Origin: Nocardioides ochotonae
GTDB taxonomy: Bacteria; Actinomycetota; Actinomycetes; Propionibacteriales; Nocardioidaceae
Reading direction: 5' to 3'
Assembly (NCBI RefSeq): GCF_011420305.2
Contig: NZ_CP061769.1
Location: forward strand, 2,095,001-2,159,000
DNA length: 64,000 nt
Shown: positions 24,793 to 33,002 of the stretch, in pieces
How positions within the stretch are numbered: the first letter of the stretch is position 1
How the letters are laid out: the number at the start of each line of letters is the position of its first letter
The notes under the pieces: generated by a model
The model's database searches: none
The model's input: the letters and a program-made list of their open reading frames with translations, nothing else
What the model was told of the DNA's origin: nothing
Program-made: the position numbers and the translations under genes

Positions 24793-25965
24793 TCAGGAAC
24801 CCGTCGCCGTCTCGGCGCCGGACGCCTCGCGCTCGGCGTCCTCCGCGGCCTTGCGGGCGAGGTTCTCGGCGACCTCGACCTGCCAGTACTCGTTGGCCTT
24901 GGTGGTGTCGACCTCGAACTCGAAGCGCTCGACCATCTCCGGGGCGACGTCGGCCTGGTCGACGTAGAACTGCTCGTACCAGCGGCGCAGCTGGTAGACC
25001 GGCCCGTCCTCCTCGCACAGCAGCGGGTTCTGCACGGGCACCTTGTTCTTCCAGATGTGGACGTCCTGGAGGAACCCGTCGCCGAACATCTCGGCGTACT
25101 TGCGGCTGATGTAGGCCACCGACGCCTCGTCGAGGCCCTCGGGCTTCTTCACCGTGATGCCGTACTGCAGGGTGAAGGAGTCCGGGCCGGTGGGGATGTG
25201 GCAGTTGATCAGGATGACCTCGGTGAGGAACCCCTTGTAGTCGACCTCGAGCCAGTTGATCATGTACGACGGCCCGAAGTAGGTGGCCTCGGACTTCAAG
25301 AACAGTTCCGGGGCGCCGTACCCGCCGCTGACGTCGGGGCGGCCCTTGGAGGCCATGTACTGGGTCGCCACCGTGCCCTCGAAGACGTTGCGGAAGCTGG
25401 TCGGGAACGACAGGTGCACGTAGTAGAAGTGCGCCATGTCGACCACGTTGTCGATCAGCTCGCGGCAGTTGGACCCCTCGATCGGCACGACCTTCCAGAA
25501 CCAGTCGGTGTAGGCGTCGGTGCCGACCCCGGGCAGCACGGGCGGGAGGACCGACTCGTCGGCGGCGGACCCCTCGACGTCGTGCCAGACCAGCACCTGC
25601 CCGTTGCGCACGACCACCGGGTAGTGCTGGGTGCGCGCACGCAGCGGGACCCGACGGGCGTACGGGATCGACTTGCACTTGCCGTCGCCGCCCCAGCGCC
25701 AGTCGTGGAACGGGCACGCGACCTCATCGCCCTTCACGCTCCCCTGGGTCAGGTCACCGCCCATGTGGCGGCAGTAGCCGTCGAGCACCTTGATCTCGCC
25801 GGCGCTGTCCTGCCAGATGACGAGCTTGGTGCCGAACGCCTCGATCCCGTGCGGCTTGCCGTCGGCGAACGTCGAGGCGAGCCCGAGGCAGTGCCAGCCG
25901 CGGGCGAACCGCTCCGGCGGCGTACCGAGGTCGAGCGTCCGGGCAGTGGTGGCGGTCTCGCTCAT
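24793..25965 (-). CDS. kshA: 3-ketosteroid 9-alpha-hydroxylase oxygenase (KshA)
   Basis: A 390-aa Rieske non-heme iron oxygenase that hydroxylates C9 of androstadienedione-type steroids, which leads to opening of ring B. The Rieske ligands are C65, H67 (CRH), C84 and H87 (CPFH); the mononuclear iron motif lies in DNVVDMAHFYYVH. Length is normal. An open frame extends upstream, but the ATG at 25965 has a GGAGGA site 6 nt away. A KstR-like palindrome lies 32 bp upstream in the divergent promoter shared with fadE26. Confidence 0.95.
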   Translation of the reverse strand: MSETATTARTLDLGTPPERFARGWHCLGLASTFADGKPHGIEAFGTKLVIWQDSAGEIKVLDGYCRHMGGDLTQGSVKGDEVACPFHDWRWGGDGKCKSIPYARRVPLRARTQHYPVVVRNGQVLVWHDVEGSAADESVLPPVLPGVGTDAYTDWFWKVVPIEGSNCRELIDNVVDMAHFYYVHLSFPTSFRNVFEGTVATQYMASKGRPDVSGGYGAPELFLKSEATYFGPSYMINWLEVDYKGFLTEVILINCHIPTGPDSFTLQYGITVKKPEGLDEASVAYISRKYAEMFGDGFLQDVHIWKNKVPVQNPLLCEEDGPVYQLRRWYEQFYVDQADVAPEMVERFEFEVDTTKANEYWQVEVAENLARKAAEDAEREASGAETATGS

Positions 25966-25996
25966 GACGTCCTCCGGATGGGATCTGGACCAAAAC

Positions 25997-26010
25997 AAGA
26001 ACAGGTTATA
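25997..26010. promoter_or_regulatory. KstR-like operator, kshA / fadE26
   Basis: AAGAACAGGTTATA, with the AACnnGTT core of the KstR palindrome TnnAACnnGTTnnA; the first position deviates. On the plus strand the right end overlaps TATAGT (26007-26012), a good -10 box facing fadE26. It lies in the 122-bp divergent region between kshA and fadE26. Confidence 0.7.
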
Positions 26011-26087
26011 GTTTTTCCGGTGGTGAGGCCACACCCCCGACGACGTCGTGGCGGCCTCCGACACCCGCCTGCCCCTGGGAGCCCCCG

Positions 26088-27275
26088 ATGCACCTCGCCC
26101 TGGACCCCGAGCACGTCGCGCTGCGCGCCGAGCTCGCGGACTACTTCTCTGCCCTCATCACCCCGGAGGTGCGCGCCGGACTGGCCGCGGCCTCCGGCGA
26201 GTTCGGGGACGCGGAGATCTACAAGTCCGTGATCCGCCGACTCGGTGCCGACGGCTGGCTCGGCATCGGCTGGCCCGAGGAGTACGGCGGCCAGGCCCGC
26301 TCGATGGTCGAGCAGCTGATCTTCACCGACGTCGCCGCGGACCACGGCGTCCCGGTGCCCTACCTGACCCTCAACACGGTCGGGCCGACGATCATGCGCT
26401 ACGGCACCCCCGAGCAGAAGGAGTACTTCCTGCCCCGGATCCTCGCCGGCGACCTGCACTTCTCCATCGGCTACTCCGAGCCCGAGTCCGGGACCGACCT
26501 CGCCTCGCTGCGCACCCGGGCCACCCGCGACGGCGAGGAGTGGGTGATCAACGGGCAGAAGATGTGGACCTCGCTGATCCAGTACGCCGACTGGATCTGG
26601 CTGGCCTGCCGCACCGACGCCGACCAGCCCCGCCACCGCGGCCTGTCGATGATCCTGGTCCCCACCGACGCACCCGGCTTCTCCTACACGCCGGTGCACA
26701 CCGTGGCCGGGGTGAGCACCAGCGCGACGTACTACGAGGACGTGCGGGTGCCGGTCGGCAACCTGGTCGGCGAGCTGAACGGCGGCTGGTCGCTGATGAC
26801 CAACCAGCTCAACCACGAGCGGGTGGCGCTGACCTCCTCGGCGCCGCTGGTGCAGTCGCTGCGCCTGGTGCGCCAGTGGGCGCAGGAGACGAAGAACCCC
26901 GACGGCCAGCGCGTCATCGACACCGAGTGGGTGCAGGTGGCGCTCGGCCGCGCGCATGCCCGAGTCGACATGTTGACCCAGCTGAACTTCAAGCTCGCCT
27001 CGGACGCCGACCGGGGCGTGGACCTCTCCCCCGCCGAGGCCTCGGCCACCAAGATCTACGGCTCCGAGCTCGCCACCGAGGTCTACCGCGCCCTCATGGA
27101 GATCGTCGGCCCGAACGCCGCGGTCCGCGCCGGCTCCGAGGGCGAGGTGCTCGCCGGGCGCCTCGAGCGATACCACCGCTCCGCGCTGGTGATGACCTTC
27201 GGCGGCGGCACCAACGAGATCCAGCGCGACATCATCGGCTACGTGGGCCTGGGCCTGCCGGCCGCCAAGCGCTGA
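26088..27275 (+). CDS. fadE26: Steroid side-chain acyl-CoA dehydrogenase, FadE26/ChsE4-like
   Basis: A 395-aa acyl-CoA dehydrogenase. Typical segments are GWLGIGWPEEYGGQARS, SIGYSEPESGTDLASLRT (FAD binding), GQKMWTSLIQYADWIW and the C-terminal TFGGGTNEIQRDIIGY. These match mycobacterial FadE26, which forms an alpha2beta2 enzyme with FadE27 and oxidises CoA esters of the sterol side chain. The ATG follows a KstR-like operator by about 75 bp with no clear ribosome site. It pairs with fadE27 38 bp downstream. Confidence 0.9.
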   Translation: MHLALDPEHVALRAELADYFSALITPEVRAGLAAASGEFGDAEIYKSVIRRLGADGWLGIGWPEEYGGQARSMVEQLIFTDVAADHGVPVPYLTLNTVGPTIMRYGTPEQKEYFLPRILAGDLHFSIGYSEPESGTDLASLRTRATRDGEEWVINGQKMWTSLIQYADWIWLACRTDADQPRHRGLSMILVPTDAPGFSYTPVHTVAGVSTSATYYEDVRVPVGNLVGELNGGWSLMTNQLNHERVALTSSAPLVQSLRLVRQWAQETKNPDGQRVIDTEWVQVALGRAHARVDMLTQLNFKLASDADRGVDLSPAEASATKIYGSELATEVYRALMEIVGPNAAVRAGSEGEVLAGRLERYHRSALVMTFGGGTNEIQRDIIGYVGLGLPAAKR

Positions 27276-27313
27276 CCGCGCGCCGACGAGCCCTCCACCG
27301 AACGGACGACGAC

Positions 27314-28429
27314 ATGGACTACTCCTTCACCCCCGAGCAGGACGAGGCCGCCCACCTGGCCGCCCGGATCCTCGGGGACCACGCCACGCCGGCGCGCCTG
27401 CAGGCCGTGGAGCGCGCGGGCGAGCGCTTCGACCCCGACCTGTGGCGCGCCCTCGGCGAGGCCGGGCTGCTCGGCCTCGCCCTGCCCGAGGAGCACGACG
27501 GGGCGGGCCTCGGGCTGGTCGAGCTGTGCCGGGTGCTCGTCGAGGTCGGCCGGGTGGTGGCACCGGTGCCGCTGGCCGCCCACGGCGCCGCCGGCCTGCT
27601 GCTCGCCGAGCTCGGCACGCCCGCCCAGCACGCGGAGTGGCTCGCCGGCGCCGCGACGGGGCAGCGGGTGCTCGCCGCCGCGACCGCCGAGGACCGCAGC
27701 AGCCTGCCGGCGCGCCCGGCGACCACCGCCCACCCCGACGGCGCGGGCCACCGGGTCGCCGGCACCAAGACCGTCGTCGGCGGCGGCACCCTCGCCGACG
27801 GGCTCCTCGTCACCGCCTCGACCCCCACCGGGCCGGCGGTGCTCCTGGTGCGGCCCGATGACCCCGGCGTCACGGTGGTCGCCCAGGCGGTCTCCGACGG
27901 CGACCCGGTCGCGCGCGTCGACCTCGCCGACGTCGTGCTCGGCGCGGACCGGGTGCTCGGCCCGGCCGACGGCAGCGCCACCGCCCGGCTGCACGACCTG
28001 CTCACGGTCACGACGTGCGCCGAGCAGCTGGGCGTGACCGAGGGGGCGCTGCACCTCACCGCGGCGTACGCCAAGACGCGCGAGCAGTTCGGCCGCCCGA
28101 TCGGCACCTTCCAGGCGGTCAGCCAGCGCCTCGCGGACGGCTACATCGACGTGCTCGGGCAGCGTCTGATGCTCTGGCAGGCCGCCTGGCGCCTGGCCGA
28201 GGGACTCCCGATCACCACCGCGGTCGCCGCGGCCAAGCTGTGGGCCGCGGACGCCGGGCACCGCCTCGCCCACACCGCGGTGCACGTGCACGGCGGCGTC
28301 GGGATCGACCTGGACGGCGAGACGCACCGCTACTTCACCCACGCCAAGCGCCTCGAGCTCGTCCACGGAGGCGCGACCGAGCAGGCGCTGCGGATCGGGC
28401 GTGCGCTGGCGGCCGAGCCGGCGGTGTGA
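27314..28429 (+). CDS. fadE27: Steroid side-chain acyl-CoA dehydrogenase, FadE27/ChsE5-like
   Basis: A 371-aa partner of FadE26. Conserved pieces are FDPDLWRALGEAGLLGLALPEEHDG, YAKTREQFGRPIGTFQAVSQRLAD, VHVHGGVGIDLDGETHRYF and LVHGGATEQALRIGR. In the heterotetramer each chain supplies only part of the active site, so the gene pair is required together. It is co-transcribed with fadE26. In M. tuberculosis fadD17 follows directly; here an island of about 3 kb intervenes. Confidence 0.9.
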   Translation: MDYSFTPEQDEAAHLAARILGDHATPARLQAVERAGERFDPDLWRALGEAGLLGLALPEEHDGAGLGLVELCRVLVEVGRVVAPVPLAAHGAAGLLLAELGTPAQHAEWLAGAATGQRVLAAATAEDRSSLPARPATTAHPDGAGHRVAGTKTVVGGGTLADGLLVTASTPTGPAVLLVRPDDPGVTVVAQAVSDGDPVARVDLADVVLGADRVLGPADGSATARLHDLLTVTTCAEQLGVTEGALHLTAAYAKTREQFGRPIGTFQAVSQRLADGYIDVLGQRLMLWQAAWRLAEGLPITTAVAAAKLWAADAGHRLAHTAVHVHGGVGIDLDGETHRYFTHAKRLELVHGGATEQALRIGRALAAEPAV

Positions 28430-28511
28430 CTGGGTGTGTCCCTCTTGCGGCACGCTCCTGGCGCCCGTGAACACTCGACCGTCCCACTCGAAGGCGTTCT
28501 CGGGTCGCCGT

Positions 28512-29003
28512 TCAGGGCGCGAGGGCGTCACGCCACACCGGGGCGGTTTCAGGGTCGTAGTAGCGACTGAACCCGCAGCCCCAGGCGATCGGAGACTCGA
28601 GCGGGGAACCGCCCCACCTGTCCTCACCGCTCACCAGTAGCCGTGAACCGACGCCGTAGGCGTACCCCGGATCAGACGGGTCCGTTGAGCCGGTGGTCGG
28701 GGGCTGCACGTCGACCGTGACCGTGTCGCCCCGGCCGCCGGAGAACCACTCCCGAACCTCAAAGGTGACTCCAGGTAGTGCCAGGTCGGCCTCGTCACCG
28801 CGGTCGGAAACCGAATCACCCACGGCCACCACCACTCCATCGAACGCGAACGCGTGCCGCGTGACGGCTTTCGGGTCGTATGACTCGACACACGAGGCGG
28901 CCCCTCCGTCGGGGAGCGGTCCGCGACGATCCGCTGTGGGACTCTGCGATCCGTCAGGGCTGGAGCCGCCGAGGACTCGAACGTCACCCGGTCGCGCTTG
29001 CAT
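28512..29003 (-). CDS. Hypothetical protein, probably truncated at the N-terminus
   Basis: A 163-aa frame. From about residue 38 on it reads like a folded domain (SCVESYDPKAVTRHAFAFDG, TFEVREWFSGGRGDTVTVDV, GVGSRLLVSGEDRWGGSPL, WGCGFSRYYD), resembling small exported actinobacterial proteins of unknown function. The first 37 residues are Pro/Gly-rich with no signal peptide and look non-native, so the original start was probably lost. The neighbouring IS remnant is a likely cause. It sits tail-to-tail with fadE27 and is not obviously related to sterol metabolism. Confidence 0.45.
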   Translation of the reverse strand: MQARPGDVRVLGGSSPDGSQSPTADRRGPLPDGGAASCVESYDPKAVTRHAFAFDGVVVAVGDSVSDRGDEADLALPGVTFEVREWFSGGRGDTVTVDVQPPTTGSTDPSDPGYAYGVGSRLLVSGEDRWGGSPLESPIAWGCGFSRYYDPETAPVWRDALAP

Positions 29004-29104
29004 CTTGACCGATGGAAGCGTTCAAACGGACGTGATGTCCTACTGACGACCAAGAACCAGCAGATGGGATCGCGAATGATGAGACGCGTCCCCTTGACTG
29101 GAGC

Positions 29105-29188
29105 CTGCCTACTTCGGCAACCGGCTGGCTTCAGGTCGCCTGTATCGCCACCACGCTGCGCCATCTGTCCTGTGGGCCTGGCCGCTGA
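29105..29188 (+). pseudogene. IS5-type transposase C-terminal fragment, inverted relative to the rest
   Basis: On the plus strand codons from about 29108 read TSATGWLQVACIATTLRHL followed by a stop at 29186-29188. As I recall IS5-family (DDE) transposases of Actinobacteria, this is the conserved C-terminus. The rest of the same transposase lies next to it on the minus strand, so this piece has been inverted. Recognition is from memory of the family and not from a search. Confidence 0.6.
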
Positions 29189-29581
29189 CGCCCTGTCGGG
29201 TCAGGTGCTCCAACATCAGCTCGCTGGCCCGGTTCTCGTGGGTGGATGCGGGCACGACGAGGGCGCCGACCGGGAGGCCGGTCACGTCTTCGGCGACGAC
29301 GCGCTTGGCGCCCTTGGTGCGCCCGTAGGGACCGCCCCGTGTCAGGGCCTGCGCCCACGTGCCGTTGCGTGACCAGCGCCGGAACTGCGACCAAACCGGG
29401 TCCATGGCCCGAAGGACGCCGGGAGGTAGCGCCACTGGCAGCCGGTCTGGGCGATGTCGAGCATCGCGTCCACCACGGTTCGCAGGTCATCGGCGTGCCT
29501 GCGGCCGCGCTTGCCGGGCGGGTTGAACGCCGGCTCCAGCAGGTCCCACTGGTCGTCGGTCAGGTCACTGGGGTACGGCAT
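29189..29581 (-). pseudogene. IS5-family transposase, frameshifted and internally deleted
   Basis: From the ATG at 29581 the frame reads MPYPSDLTDDQWDLLEPAFN through HADDLRTVVDAMLDIAQTGCQWRYLP to FGPWTR. Near 29396-29398 one base appears to be missing, and the protein continues in the next frame as WSQFRRWSRNGTWAQALT. It then jumps to RGGPYGRTKGAKRVVAEDVTGLPVGALVVP, lacking the segment with the first catalytic Asp, and ends at LTRQGVSG where the inverted C-terminal piece begins. The element is dead. GTGAGACTGTCGACC near 29631-29645 may be the surviving terminal repeat. Confidence 0.8.
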
Positions 29582-29768
29582 GCCTCGCACGGTGCCCACG
29601 GAAGCCGCCCGTGCAATAGGGACACACCTAGTGAGACTGTCGACCAACCGCCCGCGGCCGGTGGTGATCGCCGTTGCTCGAGCAGTGAGCGCCAGCGAGC
29701 GGTCGTCGAGATCCCCGGAGGTAGCGGCCGGGGGAAGATGAGACCAGCGGTGGAAATCCCCTTGTCCT

Positions 29769-29782
29769 CGAACGTGCGTTCG
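29769..29782. promoter_or_regulatory. LexA (SOS) box upstream of the DUF222/HNH gene
   Basis: CGAACGTGCGTTCG fits CGAACRNRYGTTCG exactly and ends 13 bp before the ATG at 29796. Several 13E12-family genes of M. tuberculosis are known to be LexA-controlled, so regulation of this gene by DNA damage is expected. Confidence 0.85.
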
Positions 29783-29795
29783 AGTAGGATGAGGC

Positions 29796-31115
29796 ATGGC
29801 CGACCACGAGCTCCCCGAATGCGACACCCCAGCCGCCGTGCTGGCGTTCGCGCAGGAGCAGCGGGCTGCGGCCCAGCGGGCGGAGTTCGGGGTCTTGGAG
29901 GCCGCCCTGGTGTGGGCGGCGATGCACCCGGCGGAGTCGATCTCGCCGCAGGCACCGGCCGCGGGGTGGATCTTCGCCGAGGTGGCCGTGCCGCTCGGTG
30001 GGGAGGGGACGCCGCTGGTGGCGGAGTTCGCGCCGATGGAGCTCGGTGCGGCGCTGGGGATCTCGACCGACGCCGCGCGTGCGCTGGTCGGTGCCGCGCT
30101 CGAGCTGGCGCACCGGTTGCCGCGGACCTGGGCCCAGATGCGTGCCGGAGTGGTGCCGGTCTGGAAGGGTCGCCGGCTCGCGCAGCTCACGCTGCGGCTG
30201 CCACCGGAGGGTGCGGACTTCGTGGACCGCCAGCTCGCCGGGAGGGTCGGGAGGGTCGGGAAGGTCGGCTGGGCCGGCATCGAGCGGCTCGTCGATCACG
30301 CGCGTGCGGTCTTCGACCCCGAGGGGGCGGAGAAGCAGCGCCGCGAGGCCGCCGACGGACGACGGTTCGACGTCCACACCCGCGAGGCGACCCACGACGG
30401 CACCGTGCACGTGGAGGGTGAGCTCGACCTGGCCGACGCCCTCGACCTGGACACCGCGATCCGCCAGGGCGCCGAAGAGCTCGCGGCCCTCGGGTCGACG
30501 AAGTCCTTGGACGTGCGCCGCTCGATGGCCGCAGGTGAGCTCGCCCGACGCCAGCTCGCGTTCGACCTGCGCATCGAGGCCGGCATCGCCGGTGACGGCG
30601 CCGCGTCGGTGGTGAAGTCGCGCCAGGTGGTCATCCACGTCCACCTCTCAGCGGCTGCGATCAGCCGCGACGAGGCTGGGATCGCCCGCGTCGAGGAGAC
30701 CCGGTCGATCGTGTCGACCGAGCAGGTCCGTGCGTGGTGCAGCAGCGATGCGCAGGTGGTGATCAAGCCGGTCATCGATCTCGAGGCCCACCACCACACC
30801 GACGCCTACGCGGTCCCCGACAGGCTCGCCGAGCAGACCCGTCTGACCCAGCAGGTGTGCGCGTTTCCGTGGTGCGAACGCCCGGCCCGCAGGTGCGACA
30901 CCGACCACGTCGTCGCACACGGTGCGGACGGTCCGACGTGCAGCTGCAACCTCGCCCCGCTTTGCCGCCGACATCACCGCGCCAAGACCCACACGGCGTG
31001 GACCTACGACGCCACCGACGCCGCGACGTACCTCTGGCGATCACCCCACGGGCTGCACCTGGTCAAGGACCACGGCGAGACCCGGCTCGTCACCGCACAC
31101 CCACCGGACCTGTAG
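29796..31115 (+). CDS. DUF222 / HNH endonuclease-signature protein (13E12 repeat type)
   Basis: A 439-aa protein with an N-terminal helical DUF222 region and a C-terminal HNH module at about residues 367-397 (CDTDHVVAHG, CNLAPLCRRHHRAKTH), in which the Cys/His metal ligands and catalytic His are retained. The family is multicopy in many Actinobacteria and its function is unknown. A LexA box just upstream suggests DNA-damage induction. A short in-frame tandem repeat near 30239-30262 encodes GRVGRVGKVG. A 10-bp hairpin terminator follows. It lies beside a decayed IS5 element and breaks the sterol operon. Confidence 0.85.
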   Translation: MADHELPECDTPAAVLAFAQEQRAAAQRAEFGVLEAALVWAAMHPAESISPQAPAAGWIFAEVAVPLGGEGTPLVAEFAPMELGAALGISTDAARALVGAALELAHRLPRTWAQMRAGVVPVWKGRRLAQLTLRLPPEGADFVDRQLAGRVGRVGKVGWAGIERLVDHARAVFDPEGAEKQRREAADGRRFDVHTREATHDGTVHVEGELDLADALDLDTAIRQGAEELAALGSTKSLDVRRSMAAGELARRQLAFDLRIEAGIAGDGAASVVKSRQVVIHVHLSAAAISRDEAGIARVEETRSIVSTEQVRAWCSSDAQVVIKPVIDLEAHHHTDAYAVPDRLAEQTRLTQQVCAFPWCERPARRCDTDHVVAHGADGPTCSCNLAPLCRRHHRAKTHTAWTYDATDAATYLWRSPHGLHLVKDHGETRLVTAHPPDL

Positions 31116-31130
31116 ATCCACCGGCCCGCA

Positions 31131-31155
31131 CCCCGCCGGCACTGAGCCGGCGGGG
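31131..31155. terminator. Hairpin after the DUF222/HNH gene
   Basis: CCCCGCCGGC (31131-31140) pairs with GCCGGCGGGG (31146-31155) around a 5-nt loop, 15 bp after the stop codon. The remaining 230 bp up to fadD17 contain no KstR-like palindrome and no other structure I could name. Confidence 0.7.
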
Positions 31156-31388
31156 CAACACCCCTGCGCGGGACGCTCCCATGCATGGTCAAGGGTCATA
31201 GGGCGCGGTTGAGCTGGCGGTCGCCGGGTGTGGCGATCAGCGAGCTCGACTCGCCCAACGACGGGGACGGCTGCGATCACCGACGACGGTTCGGGCTCAC
31301 GCACGAGGTATCGCGGCAAAGCCGCACGCTGCGGTGTGACGTGCCCCACAATGTGACGCACGTCAACTCACTGCGGGAGGACCCCACC

Positions 31389-32987
31389 ATGGCCGAGACC
31401 GTCCAACAGCGGCTGCGCGAGCTCCTCGAGGTGGACACGGTGGGCGTGCGCCACGAGGAACGCACCTGGACCTGGCGCGAGCACCTCGCCGAGGCCGGCG
31501 CGGAGGCCAGCGCCCTGATCGGCCTGCTCGACGCCGCGCGTCCGCCGCACGTCGGCACCCTGCTCGGCAACGGCCCGGAGATGCTCCGGGCGATGGCCGC
31601 GGCCGGGCTCGGTGGCTACGTGCTCGCCGGGATCAACGACACCCGCCGCGGCGAGGGCATCGCCGCGGACGTGCGCCGCGCCGACTGCCAGGTGCTGCTC
31701 ACCGACGCCGAGCACCTGCCGACCCTCGACGGCCTCGACCTCGGCGCCGTGCAGGTCATCGATGTCGAGGGCCCGGCGTACGCCGACCTGACCCGGGCGG
31801 CCGGTCCGCTCACCCCGCTGCGCGAGGCCACGCCCACCGACACGTTCATGCTGATCTTCACCTCCGGCACCTCCGGAGACCCCAAGGCCGTGCAGGTCGG
31901 GCACATCACCGTGCTGTTCGCCGGGTTGATGCTCGCGCAGAAGTACGAGATCACCGACGCCGACACCTGCTACCTCTCGATGCCGCTCTTCCACTCCAAC
32001 GCCGTGCTCGCCGGCTGGTCGGTGGCGGTGTGCGGCGGGGCCGCGATGGCGCCCGCGCGGTTCAGCGCCTCGCAGTTCCTCGACGACGTCCGGCGCTACG
32101 GGGCGACCTACATGAACTACGTCGGCAAGCCGCTCGCCTACGTGCTCGCCACCACCGAGCAGCCCGACGACGCCGACAACCCGCTGCGCGTCGCGTTCGG
32201 CAACGAGGGCAGCGACCGCGACATCGAGGAGTTCGCGCGCCGCTTCGACTGCGTGGTGTGGGACGGCTTCGGCTCGACCGAGCTGGCGGTCACCATCACC
32301 CGGGAGCCCGGCACGCCGCCGGGCTCGATCGGGATGCCGGCCGACGGGGTGGCGATCTACAGCTCCCGCACCGGGCAGGAGTGCCCGCGCGCGGTCTTCG
32401 ACGAGCACGGCGCGCTCGTCAACCCCGAGGAGGCGATCGGCGAGATCGTGAACACCACGGGCGGCGGCTACTTCCAGGGCTACTACAACGACCCGGGGGC
32501 GAACGCCGACCGGCTGCGCCAGGGCATGTACTGGTCCGGCGACCTCGGCTACCGCGATGCCGACGGCTGGATCTACCACGCCGGGCGCACCGGCGACTGG
32601 ATGCGCGTCGACGGGGAGAACCTCGCCGCGGCGCCCATCGAGCGGGTGCTGATGCGCCTGGAGACGCTCAGCCGGGTCGCGGTGTACGCCGTGCCGGATG
32701 GCCACGTGGGCGACCAGGTGATGGCGGCCGTGGTGCTCCGCGACGACGTCACCCTCACCCCCGCGGCGCTCGAGGAGTTCCTCGCCGCGCAGCCCGACCT
32801 GTCCCCCAAGGCCTGGCCGCGCTACGTCCGGGTCGCCCCCGACCTGCCCTCGACCGCGACCAACAAGGTCCTCAAGCGCGAGCTCGCCGCCCAGGGCGCC
32901 ACCGCCGGGGACGGGGTGCTCTGGGTGCGCGAGGAGCGCGGCCGCAGCTACCGGCCCGCCGACGACGCGGTGACAGCCGTCGGCTGA
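31389..32987 (+). CDS. fadD17: Acyl-CoA synthetase, FadD17-like
   Basis: A 532-aa member of the adenylate-forming superfamily. The AMP-binding P-loop FTSGTSGDPK is at about residues 157-166, and later motifs are WDGFGSTE, GMYWSGDLGYRDADGW and the C-terminal LPSTATNKVLKREL. In M. tuberculosis FadD17 activates sterol side-chain carboxylates and its gene follows fadE27. The ATG at 31389 with GGGAGG upstream was chosen over a longer open frame. Unlike other genes of the cluster it has no visible KstR-like operator. Confidence 0.85.
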   Translation: MAETVQQRLRELLEVDTVGVRHEERTWTWREHLAEAGAEASALIGLLDAARPPHVGTLLGNGPEMLRAMAAAGLGGYVLAGINDTRRGEGIAADVRRADCQVLLTDAEHLPTLDGLDLGAVQVIDVEGPAYADLTRAAGPLTPLREATPTDTFMLIFTSGTSGDPKAVQVGHITVLFAGLMLAQKYEITDADTCYLSMPLFHSNAVLAGWSVAVCGGAAMAPARFSASQFLDDVRRYGATYMNYVGKPLAYVLATTEQPDDADNPLRVAFGNEGSDRDIEEFARRFDCVVWDGFGSTELAVTITREPGTPPGSIGMPADGVAIYSSRTGQECPRAVFDEHGALVNPEEAIGEIVNTTGGGYFQGYYNDPGANADRLRQGMYWSGDLGYRDADGWIYHAGRTGDWMRVDGENLAAAPIERVLMRLETLSRVAVYAVPDGHVGDQVMAAVVLRDDVTLTPAALEEFLAAQPDLSPKAWPRYVRVAPDLPSTATNKVLKRELAAQGATAGDGVLWVREERGRSYRPADDAVTAVG

Positions 32988-33002
32988 GCCGGCAGCGGCG
33001 GC

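Noticed and set aside
28430..28511. Possible tRNA-like stretch after fadE27
   Set aside because: No T-loop, acceptor pairing or anticodon stem could be assembled.
29105..29640. An intact, active IS element
   Set aside because: The transposase is frameshifted, internally deleted and partly inverted, and only one possible end is visible.
31156..31388. A KstR-like site for fadD17
   Set aside because: No AACnnGTT core with correct flanks exists in the 230 bp before the start codon.
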